NCBI RefSeq assembly: GCF_024498195.1
Contig: NZ_CP101824.1
Span: forward strand, 496,001-560,000
Source of the DNA: Halovivax cerinus
GTDB lineage: Archaea > Halobacteriota > Halobacteria > Halobacteriales > Natrialbaceae
Length of the DNA stretch: 64,000 bases
Direction: 5' to 3'
The translations under genes and the position numbers were made by a program. How positions within the stretch are numbered: position 1 is the first letter of the stretch; the number at the start of each line of letters is the position of its first letter. Positions 1 to 7,509 of the stretch are shown piece by piece. The notes beneath the pieces were generated by a model that saw only the letters and a list, made by a program, of their open reading frames with translations, ran no database searches and was not told the DNA's origin.

Positions 1-1
1 G

Positions 2-961
2 GACGTTCGATGTCGCGATTGTGCGGGCTGTTGTCTCGACTGGCGAGCGCTGGCCGAGACGCTCGCCGTCGACGACGAGGGTGGGTCGTCCGAATCGGGG
101 GAGACGAGTGACGGCCGGCGCGGCCCGTTTCCGTCACTCGACGGCGTCTACAACCTCGTTCCGCTGGAGCGCGACGAGGTCAGCGCGTTCGTCGACGCCG
201 GGCTGGGCGACGTCCTGACGCCGCGGTTGTGGGAGGCCGAGGAGGACGACCCGAACGTCGTGATCGGGACACACCGCGTCGCCGCCGTCCGGGGACGTCC
301 CGCGTTCTTCGTGGGGCTGCGAAAGCCACCGAAACCGGTCGCACCGTTCGGCCGGACGGACGCCGCCTGGCTACCGACCTGCGCCTTCCTCGATCCGACG
401 ACGCTGCAGTGTCGCATCCACGACGACGGCCTGTACCCGTCCGAGTGCGACGCGTACCCCGCACACAACGTGGCCCTCGGCCAGGAGACGGAGTGCGAAC
501 GAGTCGAGGCCGCGACCGGTGAACAGCGGCTCCGGGACGCCGAGGGCGCGGGGGACGCGACCGGGGACGACGGCCTCCTCTTCGGACCGCAGGCGATCGG
601 CGGGAAAGTGTTCTGTCACCCCGAGCCGGCCGAGATCGAGGGAGCCGTCGACCGGATCGCCCGGGGAGCGACGACGGCCGAGGACCGGGCGGAGTTCGTC
701 GCGGTCGCCGCCGCGTCGAGCCCCGGGACGCTGGGACAGTCCCGACCCCACTACGAACGGGCACGCGAGGCGACGCTAGAGACGGACTCCTGGGCCGGCG
801 AGGCGATCGCGGAGTGGACGCGACTCGCGAGAGACGGTCGGAGTGAAGCGGCCGGTGCGGTCGAAGTCGACGACCACCCGACCCCCCATCCCGCGCTGGC
901 AGAACAGGTCGAAGGTGCACGCGGTGCGCCGGAGACGCCCGGGTGGGACACGACCGAGTGA
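2..961 (+). CDS. YkgJ-family cysteine cluster protein, 5' end cut by window
   Basis: The frame is open from base 2 without a start codon, so the N-terminus lies outside the window; 319 residues are visible. Visible residues 4-11 read CRDCAGCC, the Cx2Cx2CC signature of the YkgJ (zinc- or iron-chelating) family. Further cysteines sit in the central part (TCAFLDPTTLQCRIHDDG and SECDAYPAHN) and near FCHPEP, as expected for a metal or cluster site. The C-terminal third is acidic and poorly conserved. Family members are thought to bind metal, but the substrate is unknown. An internal ATG at 227 would drop the cysteine motif and is therefore rejected as the start. Confidence 0.85.
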   Translation, partial: DVRCRDCAGCCLDWRALAETLAVDDEGGSSESGETSDGRRGPFPSLDGVYNLVPLERDEVSAFVDAGLGDVLTPRLWEAEEDDPNVVIGTHRVAAVRGRPAFFVGLRKPPKPVAPFGRTDAAWLPTCAFLDPTTLQCRIHDDGLYPSECDAYPAHNVALGQETECERVEAATGEQRLRDAEGAGDATGDDGLLFGPQAIGGKVFCHPEPAEIEGAVDRIARGATTAEDRAEFVAVAAASSPGTLGQSRPHYERAREATLETDSWAGEAIAEWTRLARDGRSEAAGAVEVDDHPTPHPALAEQVEGARGAPETPGWDTTE

Positions 962-988
962 AGCGGTCTGGACGATGAGCCGCTGTGG

Positions 989-1059
989 CCGGACGAGACT
1001 GTCTGTTCGAGTGAGACGGACTGGCCTGGTGAGACGGTCTGACCGGACGAGACTGTCTG
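989..1059. repeat. Two-copy 17-bp direct repeat in spacer
   Basis: The 17 bases beginning ccggacgagactg occur at 989-1005 and again at 1043-1059. The DNA between them also carries near-repeats of gtgagacgg. No coding sense was found. Similar two-copy duplications sit in other nearby spacers. Confidence 0.7.
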
Positions 1060-1129
1060 ATCGGGTGAGAAGCGGTGCGGAGACCGGTCGCGTCGCTACG
1101 GGGCGCTGGAGCGGTGAGAACGCGGACGT

Positions 1130-1303
1130 TCAGTTGGATTTTATCTCCTGGAACTGGTTCAACAGTGCCTCCGCAGAGTCACCGGAGTCGTACTCGACCT
1201 GTCCGTGGTAGATCGTGCGTTCGTCGTCGAAGTCGGCGTCGACCGTCGAGACCTGTTGTTCACGACGCTCGTGCTCGTCGTCGTCATAGGCACCCATTGA
1301 CAT
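1130..1303 (-). CDS. DUF5786 family small haloarchaeal protein
   Basis: This 57-residue acidic protein starts MSMGAYDDDEHERREQQ and ends with ALLNQFQEIKSN. That pattern matches the small DUF5786 proteins found across haloarchaea, whose function is unknown. I chose the ATG at 1303 because the conserved family sequence starts there; the longer reading from 1357 adds hydrophobic residues that do not fit the family. A central DDERTIYHGQVEYDSGDSAE segment is typical. It stands alone between two plus-strand genes. It looks cytoplasmic, with no membrane segment or signal peptide. Confidence 0.8.
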   Translation of the reverse strand: MSMGAYDDDEHERREQQVSTVDADFDDERTIYHGQVEYDSGDSAEALLNQFQEIKSN

Positions 1304-1509
1304 GGTAGGTACACACAGTGTAGGGAGGAAGCCGATATCAATGTAACGGTCGTTCACGACAGTTCGGTCCCTGTATGAAACCCTAACGCACCCCGTACAG
1401 GGACGAGAACCGATCTCGATACGGTTTCCGACGGTGTCCGAACGGTCGGCCGCTCGCCGTCTCCGACCGAAGGCGAAGACGTATCAACTCGACCGGCCTA
1501 CACTATGGC

Positions 1510-2517
1510 GTGGCACGGCCGCTACGCTTTCGATATTCGCCGGAGTCGTGGAGTCACGGACGCGTCGAGCGACAGGTGCTCCACCCGCTGCAAGCGAACA
1601 TCGGCGCCCGTGCCGTCTCACCGCGGTACGATATCGGTGGCGGGTGGGAGACGCACCGCTTCGAGATGGACAACGGCGACGTCGCCCTCTTCGTCAGAGG
1701 GGACGACGAGGCCTACTGGATGGGTAACACGGAGACGCCGCAGCCGCTCTGGCGCACGAACAAGATAGGCTGGGACGACGCCCCCTATCGGGTCGCTCGC
1801 TGGGCGCGACGCGAGTTGATCGACACGCTGTACGACGAAGACCCCTGGCTCGAACCGTATCCGCACCTCTCGTGGTTCTTCCTCCCCGTTTTCATGTCGA
1901 AGGACGGACGAGAGTCCACGCGGGCGTTCTTCCGCGACCACGCCGGAGGCTTCCCCGACGCCGACCGCGACGACGTCCTCGCGTACTTCGAGGAGCTCCT
2001 CAAACCCGGGACGCTGGACCCGTACCGCCACACGATGGCAGGCAAGCTGGGAACCAGCGAGCGCGTCGACGCGGTCCGAATGAGTGCCGCGATGGCCGAG
2101 TTCATCGCGGCGAAGATACTCACCGACGCCGGCTACGGCCTCACGCCGGAGATCGAAGTGACGACCGGCCACTCGCTCGACTTCCGGGCCGAAGGCGACG
2201 GGTCGAACGTCCTCGTCGAGGTGACGCGCCCGCAGGCGCCATCGACGCGGGCCGCGTCCGGGCCGATCGCCGCGATCAGAGACACGGCAGAGACGAAAAC
2301 CAGCGGGCAGCTCTCGAAACACGGCGGCGGTGCCGTCCTCTTCGTCGACTGTTCGTCGTTCCCCGACGACGCCTGGCGCGCCATCGTGGCCGAACGGCCC
2401 GACGTCCGCCACCGGCCGGCCGTGGTCTACCGCACCCGGCCGTCCGGCCACGTCGAGGGGTATCGGAAGGGGTCGGTTCCACTGGCGCTCTCGGCAGCGA
2501 TCGACTTCGTCGACTGA
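1510..2517 (+). CDS. DUF5784 family protein
   Basis: This 335-residue protein uses a GTG start at 1510 (MARPLRFRYSPESW). An overlapping ATG at 1505 is in another frame and encodes nothing conserved. The stretch WMGNTETPQPLWRTNKIGW followed by RWARRELIDTLY and EDPWLEPYPHLSWFFLPVF matches the haloarchaeal DUF5784 family as I remember it. The C-terminal half contains VLVEVTRPQAP and GGGAVLFVDCSSF, which resembles a nuclease-like or NERD-like fold, but catalytic residues cannot be assigned with confidence. There is no signal peptide or membrane segment. Function is unknown; it is monocistronic here. Confidence 0.75.
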   Translation: MARPLRFRYSPESWSHGRVERQVLHPLQANIGARAVSPRYDIGGGWETHRFEMDNGDVALFVRGDDEAYWMGNTETPQPLWRTNKIGWDDAPYRVARWARRELIDTLYDEDPWLEPYPHLSWFFLPVFMSKDGRESTRAFFRDHAGGFPDADRDDVLAYFEELLKPGTLDPYRHTMAGKLGTSERVDAVRMSAAMAEFIAAKILTDAGYGLTPEIEVTTGHSLDFRAEGDGSNVLVEVTRPQAPSTRAASGPIAAIRDTAETKTSGQLSKHGGGAVLFVDCSSFPDDAWRAIVAERPDVRHRPAVVYRTRPSGHVEGYRKGSVPLALSAAIDFVD

Positions 2518-2551
2518 TCGGCCTGACGACCGGCGGTGACCGCGATGTACC

Positions 2552-2597
2552 GACGGTGGCGGGGCGACGGCTCCTCACTGACGGTGGCGGGGCGACG
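2552..2597. repeat. Two-copy 18-bp tandem repeat
   Basis: The 18 bases beginning gacggtggcgggg occur at 2552-2569 and 2580-2597, a 28-bp period. They lie in the spacer just after the DUF5784-type gene. Confidence 0.7.
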
Positions 2598-2637
2598 ACT
2601 GTGTACCGACAGGAGGCCAGGACACCAGCGACGAACC

Positions 2638-2835
2638 CTACCCGGTCCGTTCGTGACCGGGTTCCGGCACGTCGAGCACGGCGAGCCAGAGTCCGACGAT
2701 ACCGGCGAACGCGACGATAATACCGGCGTACGTGACGAGATTCAATCCACCGACGACGAACATCCCGGCGACGAGGACGGCCATTCCGACGAGCAGGCCG
2801 ACGATCGGGACGTCGAATCCGAACGAGGGAGCCAT
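2638..2835 (-). CDS. Small two-helix membrane protein
   Basis: This 65-residue protein starts MAPSFGFDVPIVGLL at 2835. Two hydrophobic helices cover roughly residues 10-32 and 36-56, separated by a short GLNLVT turn, and the C-terminus is charged (PEPGHERTG). A longer reading from 2862 adds MPLCVVHSD, which I do not think is translated. Such tiny double-spanning proteins are common in haloarchaea and generally lack a known role. The neighbours (DUF5784 and DUF5789 types) give no functional hint. A DUF assignment was not possible by eye. Confidence 0.65.
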   Translation of the reverse strand: MAPSFGFDVPIVGLLVGMAVLVAGMFVVGGLNLVTYAGIIVAFAGIVGLWLAVLDVPEPGHERTG

Positions 2836-2900
2836 GTCTGAGTGTACCACGCACAACGGCATAATAGGCGACCGTGACAGGGATGATGTCTCTCGTTCTC

Positions 2901-3188
2901 TCAGAAGGACAGCTGCGTGGAGTGATAGAGGCTTCCGGGCGGGTCCGGATCGCGATCGCTGTACCCGTACCGGCCGATCGCCTTTCGACTCAGGCCGCTC
3001 TGGAGCGTGAGTCGCACGTCATCGGGTGACTCGAACGTCTCTGCGGAGATTCGGCCGAGTACCTCGCCGACCGTCTCCGAGCCGTTCGGCAGATCGATCC
3101 GTCGATCGCCGTGCGTGGCGATCAGTTCGTCGGTGGTCAGCGGATACTCGAGGTCGTCAGCGATCGTGACGCTTCCTGGAGCGTGCAT
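2901..3188 (-). CDS. DUF5789 family small protein
   Basis: This 95-residue acidic protein starts at the ATG at 3188 (MHAPGSVTIADDLEYPLTTDEL). Its order of blocks, PLTTDELIATHG, then LPNGSETVGEVLGRI, then AIGRYGYSDRDP near the C-terminus, matches the haloarchaeal DUF5789 family. It appears soluble and has no cysteines in its core. Function is unknown. It is encoded opposite to the PHP phosphoesterase gene downstream, and the 138-bp divergent spacer (3189-3326) probably holds both promoters. Confidence 0.75.
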   Translation of the reverse strand: MHAPGSVTIADDLEYPLTTDELIATHGDRRIDLPNGSETVGEVLGRISAETFESPDDVRLTLQSGLSRKAIGRYGYSDRDPDPPGSLYHSTQLSF

Positions 3189-3326
3189 TACGGCGGAACA
3201 CACCCCACGCGTAAACTTAACTATTGTCCATTATAGACTCGGGCAAGTTGGTCGATCGGTCCCCGACGGTGACGACGGTCGACGGGCGGCCGAATGGCTT
3301 TCACCCCTGCGACCGTCGAGTCGGTC

Positions 3327-4238
3327 ATGTCGTCGACGGCATCCGGCCCGTACGCGGACCTGCACGTGCACACGACGCGGTCCGACGGGTCACTCGCACC
3401 CGGAGCCGTCCCGGAGGCGGCGGCACGCGCGGGACTCTCCGTCGTCGCGATCACTGATCACGACACGATGGCGCCGTTCGAGGGACCGACGATCGGCGCC
3501 GACGAGTGGATCGATGGCATGGAGTCCGATGCGGGCCCGTCCGGCGGTGAGGAACGCCGTGTAGATCCATCAGCCGGTGGCGAACACACCGACTCGGGTG
3601 ACGGCCACCGAGACGTGACGCTCGTAGCCGGGATCGAACTCCGCGTACAGCCGGACGGCGACCAGGCCGTCGACCTGCTCGGCTACGGGCTGCGTCGGAC
3701 GGACGCTCTCACCGCGGTCCTCGACCGGATCCAGCAGGACCGTCGCGAACGCGGACGGGCGATCGTCGAGCGCGTCGAGGACCGGCTGGGGATCGACCTC
3801 GATGTCGCGATCGGCGACGGGTTCGGCCGACCGCACGTCGCCCGCGCGATCGGCGAGCACCCCGAGACTGATCTCGGGTACCAGGACGCCTTCGACGAAC
3901 TGATCGGGGACGACGGGCCGTGCTACGTCTCCCGCGAGCTCCCGAGCTTCGAGCGTGGCCGCCGACTGCTCGGGGAGGCGTGCGACGTCGTCGGGCTCGC
4001 GCACCCGCTTCGCTATCGTGACCCGGCGAGGGCGCTCGACCTGGCGATCGAACTCGATGCCGTCGAGTTGGCGTACCCGTACAACCGGCCGGTCGACACG
4101 ACGCCAGTCGAGCGGGCGATCGAGCGCGGAGATCTGCTCGCGACCGGTGGGAGTGACGCCCACGGCGAGCGGCTCGGTTTCGCTGGGCTCGACCGGACGG
4201 AATACGACCGCCTGGCCCCCGATGGCTGGCGGTCGTGA
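3327..4238 (+). CDS. PHP domain phosphoesterase
   Basis: This 303-residue protein has the polymerase-and-histidinol-phosphatase (PHP) fold. Residues 11-20 read DLHVHTTRSD (motif 1, with two metal-binding histidines), followed by ITDHDT (motif 2) and a C-terminal GGSDAHG (last metal-ligand motif). GLAHPLRY supplies another ligand histidine. The family hydrolyses phosphomonoesters or phosphodiesters, for example nucleoside 3',5'-bisphosphate or 5'-3' RNA ends; the substrate here cannot be read from sequence. An acidic, low-complexity insertion of about 40 residues follows motif 2. I prefer the ATG at 3327, immediately before the conserved start, over the one at 3294. Confidence 0.85.
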   Translation: MSSTASGPYADLHVHTTRSDGSLAPGAVPEAAARAGLSVVAITDHDTMAPFEGPTIGADEWIDGMESDAGPSGGEERRVDPSAGGEHTDSGDGHRDVTLVAGIELRVQPDGDQAVDLLGYGLRRTDALTAVLDRIQQDRRERGRAIVERVEDRLGIDLDVAIGDGFGRPHVARAIGEHPETDLGYQDAFDELIGDDGPCYVSRELPSFERGRRLLGEACDVVGLAHPLRYRDPARALDLAIELDAVELAYPYNRPVDTTPVERAIERGDLLATGGSDAHGERLGFAGLDRTEYDRLAPDGWRS

Positions 4239-4301
4239 CGGTACGACGTCGAGCGAACGCGTCGGTGACTGTCGATCGGGTTCGACAGGGTCGCTCCCGG
4301 G

Positions 4302-4344
4302 CGATAGCGGCAGGGTCGGGCCAGGACGATAGCGGCAGGGTCGG
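4302..4344. repeat. Two-copy 18-bp tandem repeat
   Basis: The 18 bases beginning cgatagcggcagg occur at 4302-4319 and 4327-4344, a 25-bp period, in the spacer before the small zinc-ribbon gene. Confidence 0.7.
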
Positions 4345-4387
4345 TCCCGAGCGGTGGGTTCAAACCGGTCCGGCCTCTAGGGTGGGT

Positions 4388-4552
4388 ATGCACTGTCACT
4401 ACTGCGATCGGCCGGCGGCGTTCGCCGCCGAGTCCGACGGAGTTACGGTGGGACTCTGTGAGACCCACTTCCAGGAGCGCCTGGAGGAACTCGCCGACGC
4501 CGACGGCCTCGACGCGCTCAAGGAACGCGTCGACGTCGACCGGACCGAGTAA
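4388..4552 (+). CDS. DUF6757-like zinc-ribbon small protein
   Basis: This 54-residue protein reads MHCHYCDRPAAFAAES at its start and VGLCETHFQERLEELA in the middle. The CxxC and later CxxH pair suggests a single zinc-binding knuckle. Length and pattern fit the haloarchaeal DUF6757 family of unknown function. I chose the ATG at 4388 because it places the CHYC motif at residues 3-6; upstream in-frame sequence is unrelated repeat DNA. It is monocistronic and plus strand. Confidence 0.75.
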   Translation: MHCHYCDRPAAFAAESDGVTVGLCETHFQERLEELADADGLDALKERVDVDRTE

Positions 4553-4698
4553 CGACGTTCGTTTCTCAGCCGTTCTCGATCGCCCGTCAGCGGGCGCTGA
4601 CCGCCGGGGAACGCCCCCTGGCGGCGTCCACAGCAGTGCGCAGTTGCAGTGATCGATGCGACACAACGGTTAAGAAACGGCCGGACGGATCCGCCGAT

Positions 4699-5277
4699 AT
4701 GGTCGATCTCTCAGACGACGCCATGGGGAACTTCCCGGTCCCGGCCGACGAGGACGTGCCCGCGGACCTGCGAGAACGCATCGAAGAGGAGACCGAGCGC
4801 GCGGGCTTCACGCCGAACGTCTTCGCCGGCTTCGCGTACAAACCATCGCACTTTCGCGCGTTCTTCCAGTACCACGACGCGATCGTCGACGACGCCGCGC
4901 TCGCTCGCGAGGAGATCGAGATGATCATCGTCGCGGTCTCGGGCGTCAACCACTGCTACTACTGCAACGTCGCCCACGGCGCGCTCGTCCGCATCTACGC
5001 GGACGATCCGCTACTGGCCGACCAGCTGGTGGCGAACTACCGCACGGCGGACATAAGCGACCAGCACCGGACGATGCTCGACGTGGCCGTGAAACTCACC
5101 GAGCGCCCGGCGGCAGTGACCCGCGAAGATCTCGACGAACTGGCCGACGCCGGCTTCTCCGAGGAGGAGATCTGGGACGTCGGCGCCGTGACGGCGCTGT
5201 TCAACCTCTCGAACCGGATGGCCATGTTCGCCGATATGCGACCGAACGAAGAGTTCCACACGCTCGGACGGGAGTAG
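4699..5277 (+). CDS. AhpD/carboxymuconolactone decarboxylase-like peroxidase-related protein
   Basis: This 192-residue protein belongs to the AhpD-like fold. The signature SGVNHCYYCNVAHG contains the CxxC redox pair and the downstream histidine used as a proton relay in AhpD. YKPSHFRAFFQYHDAIV and ISDQHRTMLDVAVKLTERP are further family blocks typical of the peroxidase-related (uncharacterised) branch. These enzymes reduce peroxide-linked disulfides or decarboxylate lactones; the exact reaction is not known here. A TATA-like gttaaga sits about 28 bp before the ATG, consistent with a leaderless transcript. It appears monocistronic. Confidence 0.85.
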   Translation: MVDLSDDAMGNFPVPADEDVPADLRERIEEETERAGFTPNVFAGFAYKPSHFRAFFQYHDAIVDDAALAREEIEMIIVAVSGVNHCYYCNVAHGALVRIYADDPLLADQLVANYRTADISDQHRTMLDVAVKLTERPAAVTREDLDELADAGFSEEEIWDVGAVTALFNLSNRMAMFADMRPNEEFHTLGRE

Positions 5278-5297
5278 CGCACTCGGGGACCGCGACG

Positions 5298-5870
5298 TTA
5301 CTCCGGATACGTAACGCTGCCGTTCGACCAGTGGACGGGCCGGTCTTCGTACAGCTGGAGGCACCCGGTATCGGGGCCCGAACTGGTCCAGCCGCAGGCC
5401 TGAAACCGCCCGTCGATATAGCGCTCGACGCGCACCGCGTCCGCCGCATCGGGGGACGGTGCGTCGTACTCGACCCGATAGACGATCCGCCCGGGACAGG
5501 ATTCGGTCCCGACGGACGTGTTGTGCGTCTCGAGTTGGACACGATACGCCGCGACTGTCGCCTCTGGCCGCGACGCGCGATGAATCTCCGCCGAGACGAC
5601 GGTATCGACGGAGGTTTCGTTGATCGTGCCAACCCAAAGCCCGCCGCTCGAAGAGACGCTTCGCCCGCGGACCTCGTCGTGACACCCCGCGTCGACCACC
5701 GAGACGGATTCGATGCGCGGCTCCGGCGGGTCCCCGCTGTCGCCGAGCGGTACCGCTCCTACGACCACGAGAGTTGCGAGTACGGCGACGAGCGCGACGA
5801 GAAGTGCGCGAACGATTGGGCTCCGGAGCGTGCGGGCGGACGCTCCGTCCCGGTCGGTAAACCGCCCCAT
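5298..5870 (-). CDS. Secreted or membrane-anchored hypothetical protein
   Basis: This 190-residue protein has a charged N-terminus (residues 1-17) and one strong hydrophobic helix at about residues 18-40 (PIVRALLVALVAVLATLVVVG), followed by a polar extracellular domain. The domain contains four cysteines (AGCHDE, ESCPGR, QACGW, DTGCL), which could form disulfides outside the cell. I recognise no family. The gene is convergent with the AhpD-like gene (20-bp gap) and divergent from the BAAT-like gene. The role is unknown; topology (N-in, C-out) is inferred from the charge distribution. Confidence 0.65.
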   Translation of the reverse strand: MGRFTDRDGASARTLRSPIVRALLVALVAVLATLVVVGAVPLGDSGDPPEPRIESVSVVDAGCHDEVRGRSVSSSGGLWVGTINETSVDTVVSAEIHRASRPEATVAAYRVQLETHNTSVGTESCPGRIVYRVEYDAPSPDAADAVRVERYIDGRFQACGWTSSGPDTGCLQLYEDRPVHWSNGSVTYPE

Positions 5871-5998
5871 TATCAGTTCATCCCAAACCAGTGTTCAAAT
5901 AACCGTCGTCTCACCTCTGGCTGGCCGGGAGTGGACTCGGAATATTCGGTCGCAGAACCGACACTAATTTACCACCGCTTCCGGCATCCCTACAGGCC

Positions 5999-7216
5999 AT
6001 GTCGAACGCCCCCGATCCATCGCGGTCAGCGGCTCACGCCGGATCGCTTGCAATTCGAGCACCCGATACGAGTGCGTACGACGAACGGATCGCGATCCGG
6101 GTCACCGGTGCGGAGCAGAACGAGCGCGTCGACCTTCGGGCGTCACTCGTCGACGACGACGGCAGCATCTGGGCGTCTCACCTGACGTTCACCGCCGACG
6201 AGGATGGAGTCGTCGACCTGACCGAAGTGGCGCCGGACGACGGCGCGTACGAGGACGCCGAACCGATGGGATGGCTCAGATCGATGGAACCCGCGGGCGA
6301 CGAGTGGCTCCCGCGGCTCGAGACCGACCCGACGATCGCGATCGAACTCCGCGCCACGGCCGGCGATCGGACGGTCGAGCGAACCATCCACCGGGAGGTG
6401 TACGACGCCGGTATCTCCGCCCAACAGATCGATCGGGAGAATTTCGTCGGTTCCCTGTTCGTCCCGGCCGGGGACGGCCCACACCCCGCCGTTATCGACT
6501 TGCACGGCGGCGGTGGTCGCCTGACCGTCCGGACCGCGAAACTGCTCGCGACCGAGGGCTACGTCACGCTCGCCCTGGAGTACGTCGGCGAGGCGAGCGC
6601 GATCCCCGACGAGTTCGGACGTATTCCGCTCGGCACGTTCGACGATGCCGCCCATTGGTTGCTGGATCAATCGACGGTGTGCGGCGATCGAGTCGGCCTC
6701 GTCGGTCGATCTCGAGGGGCCGAACTGGCGCTGTTGCTGGGTGCACGGTACGACTGGGTCGGAGCGGTCGTCTCCTGTGCGGGCAGCGGCGTCGCCTGGG
6801 ATACGCCGAGCGGTGATCCGGCGTGGATCCACGACGGGCTGCCAGTCCCGCACCTCACGGCCGAGGAATCGCCCGCGACGCGGATGGAAAGAGGCGTCGA
6901 CGACGAACGAATCCAACAAGCGACCGCCGCAGTCGAGAACACTGACGGCCCGATCCTCCTCATCTCCGGCGACGACGATCGGGTCTGGCCCGCCCGACGA
7001 CTATCGAACGTCGCGATAGACCGGCTCGACGACGCCGGTTTTGCGTATCGGTACGAGCACCGCACCTACGACGACGTCGGACACACGATGACCGCTCCCT
7101 CCACACCCATCAGGGAATCGCTCCCGACCGGCGGCTCCGGGGCGGCGACGGCGACGGCGGCCGAAGATTCCTGGCCAGCGATCCTGGAAACGCTCGACCG
7201 CGGCCTCGATAACTGA
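5999..7216 (+). CDS. Acyl-CoA thioester hydrolase / BAAT-like alpha-beta hydrolase
   Basis: This 405-residue protein has the two-domain layout of the BAAT/acyl-CoA thioesterase family. An N-terminal beta-sandwich-like region (about 1-130, with VDLRASLVDDDGSIWAS) precedes an alpha/beta hydrolase domain. Within the latter, DLHGGGGRL is the oxyanion region and LVGRSRGAELALLLG carries the nucleophile elbow with serine instead of the cysteine of mammalian BAAT, favouring a thioesterase. ISGDDDRVWPA and a late GHT supply the acid and the histidine. The substrate is unknown. The C-terminus has a short Ala/Thr-rich stretch. The ATG at 5999 follows a TATA-like taattta about 30 bp upstream. Confidence 0.8.
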   Translation: MSNAPDPSRSAAHAGSLAIRAPDTSAYDERIAIRVTGAEQNERVDLRASLVDDDGSIWASHLTFTADEDGVVDLTEVAPDDGAYEDAEPMGWLRSMEPAGDEWLPRLETDPTIAIELRATAGDRTVERTIHREVYDAGISAQQIDRENFVGSLFVPAGDGPHPAVIDLHGGGGRLTVRTAKLLATEGYVTLALEYVGEASAIPDEFGRIPLGTFDDAAHWLLDQSTVCGDRVGLVGRSRGAELALLLGARYDWVGAVVSCAGSGVAWDTPSGDPAWIHDGLPVPHLTAEESPATRMERGVDDERIQQATAAVENTDGPILLISGDDDRVWPARRLSNVAIDRLDDAGFAYRYEHRTYDDVGHTMTAPSTPIRESLPTGGSGAATATAAEDSWPAILETLDRGLDN

Positions 7217-7306
7217 GTACGCACGCCGTCTCACCGGATCCCAGTCCTTCGCGCCGGGCGGAGTCGAAACGGCTTAGACCAGACCGGCCCACCTCCGCGT
7301 ATCGTA

Positions 7307-7486
7307 ATGCAAGCCCAGAGCTTCCTCCTCGCGACAGCCGTCGCCCACGTCGGACTCGCGATCTTCGTCACCGCACACGCCCACCTGACCGACGAGGAGC
7401 GCGGCAACTGGCCGTTGATCACGCTCTTCCTCGGTATCGCGGGCGTCGCGGGGTACTTCTTCTACGAGCCGGACGGCGATATCTGA
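7307..7486 (+). CDS. Small two-helix membrane protein
   Basis: This 59-residue protein starts MQAQSFLLATAVAHVGLAIF and has a second helix at about residues 35-52 (WPLITLFLGIAGVAGYFF). The loop between them (HAHLTDEERGN) is charged. The ATG at 7307 is about 40 bp downstream of a weak TATA-like region. It ends 23 bp before the convergent pitA gene. Haloarchaea often encode a protein like this, but I cannot name a family. Function is unknown. Confidence 0.65.
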   Translation: MQAQSFLLATAVAHVGLAIFVTAHAHLTDEERGNWPLITLFLGIAGVAGYFFYEPDGDI

Positions 7487-7509
7487 CAGAACGGAGAGAA
7501 AGCGGCCGA